DNA of 14,200 nt, taken from DASUCS01 sp036275935. GTDB lineage: Bacteria > Actinomycetota > Acidimicrobiia > Acidimicrobiales > JACDCH01. Below, in pieces: positions 13,685-14,200 of this stretch. The DNA is taken from NCBI GenBank assembly GCA_036275935.1, contig DASUCS010000308.1, positions 1-14,200 on the forward strand, written 5' to 3'. Below the pieces are notes generated by a model. That model did not search any database and was not told the origin of the DNA. It saw only the letters and a program-made list of their open reading frames with translations. A program made the translations under genes and the position numbers. Position 1 is the first letter of the stretch. Each line of letters begins with the position of its first letter.

Positions 13685-14200
13685 ATGGACGCCAAGAACC
13701 TCGCGGAGCTCTACGACCTCGACGTGCTGGACTGGCGGGACGTCGAAGCCCGACTCGACGCCGGTCTGAGCCAAGCACCGGACACCGGTGGGCCCAACCG
13801 CCACACGTGCTGGCTGGCAACGATCGATCCGGACGGCACCCCGCACGTCACCGGCATCGGTGCGATCTGGCGGGACGGTGCGTTCTGGTTCGAGACCGGT
13901 GGCTCGTCGAGGAAGGGTCGCAACCTCGCACGTGATCCGCGTTGCACGTTGAGCGTCGCCACGCACGAGTTCGATCTCGTCGTCGAGGGTCAGGCGGCGC
14001 GTGTCACCGACAGCGACCTCGTGCGGGAGTTGGCCGAGACGTGGTCCCGCGAGGGTTGGCCGGCGCGCGTCGACGAGTCCGGCATCGCGCTGACGGCCGA
14101 GTACAGCGCGCCATCCGCTGGCCCGCCGCCTTGGTTCGTGTATCGACTCACACCACGTGCCGCGACGGCCCTGCGCACCGTCGAGCCAGGTGGCGCGACG
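13685..14200 (+). CDS. Pyridoxamine 5'-phosphate oxidase-like / FDOR split-barrel protein, C-terminus cut off
   Basis: I read this frame directly: it is open from ATG 13685 to the edge, 172 codons with no stop. The sequence shows the split-barrel flavin/F420-binding layout: HTCWLATIDPDGTPHVTGIGAIWRDGAFWFETG (40-72), then the phosphate-binding SSRKGRNLARDPR (74-86), where Lys77 and Asn80 are typical, and a strand pair SVATHEFDLVVEGQAARV (90-107). Members reduce small substrates with F420H2 or use FMN; which applies here is not decidable. It follows a divergent spacer from the ferritin-like gene. The presence of two LLM enzymes in the window makes F420 use plausible. The missing residues are probably few, since families of this kind are about 140-200 aa long. 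Confidence 0.83.
   Translation, partial: MDAKNLAELYDLDVLDWRDVEARLDAGLSQAPDTGGPNRHTCWLATIDPDGTPHVTGIGAIWRDGAFWFETGGSSRKGRNLARDPRCTLSVATHEFDLVVEGQAARVTDSDLVRELAETWSREGWPARVDESGIALTAEYSAPSAGPPPWFVYRLTPRAATALRTVEPGGAT

Noticed and set aside
1..14200. Search by eye for CRISPR repeats, tRNA or rRNA genes, insertion sequences and phage genes
   Set aside because: No direct-repeat arrays, cloverleaf-like segments, transposase motifs or integrase genes were seen; the window is filled by ordinary coding regions.

Overview
This 14.2-kb window is high-GC, densely coding chromosomal DNA. It looks actinobacterial, possibly Acidimicrobiia. The evidence is two F420-type luciferase-like oxidoreductases plus an F420/FMN split-barrel protein, a fused CysN-CysC sulfate-activation enzyme, a short actinobacterial-type xylose isomerase, frequent GTG starts, and several genes that look leaderless. 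I saw no tRNA, rRNA, CRISPR array, insertion sequence or phage gene. The lineage is inferred from gene content only.

Layout. Positions 1-816 (-) hold the N-terminal 272 residues of a thiolase, divergent from an LLM-class F420 oxidoreductase (905-1939, +). A tail-to-tail junction of 9 bp leads to a probable minus-strand operon: a second LLM oxidoreductase (4821-5693), cysD (3856-4782) and cysNC (1949-3856). The last two are translationally coupled by a 1-base stop/start overlap. Across a ~100-bp divergent spacer lies an SDR oxidoreductase of the 3-alpha-hydroxysteroid dehydrogenase type (5797-6564, +). It converges on a 267-aa protein of unknown function (6574-7377, -). That gene is divergent, across only 41 bp, from a xylA-inositol-monophosphatase-family pair (7419-8567 and 8581-9528, +).

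From 9489 to 13558 four minus-strand genes run in series: a ferritin-like protein, an alpha/beta-hydrolase-adenylate cyclase fusion, a 91-aa orphan protein and a secreted beta-propeller (LVIVD-type) protein. The window ends in the first 172 residues of a pyridoxamine-5'-phosphate-oxidase-like (FDOR/PPOX) protein (13685 to the edge, +), divergent from the ferritin-like gene.

Functionally the region is mixed housekeeping and accessory metabolism: acyl-CoA/steroid-type redox chemistry, PAPS synthesis, aldose isomerisation, and one signalling candidate. The most interesting parts are the hydrolase-cyclase fusion, which keeps its catalytic triad and ATP-selecting residues but has His for the usual transition-state Asn, with its small uncharacterised downstream partner; the secreted propeller with one His on most blades; and the tight xylA-phosphatase pair. 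No stretch over 300 bp lacks a gene. The intergenic spacers of about 40-130 bp carry several inverted repeats and candidate -10 elements, listed separately.
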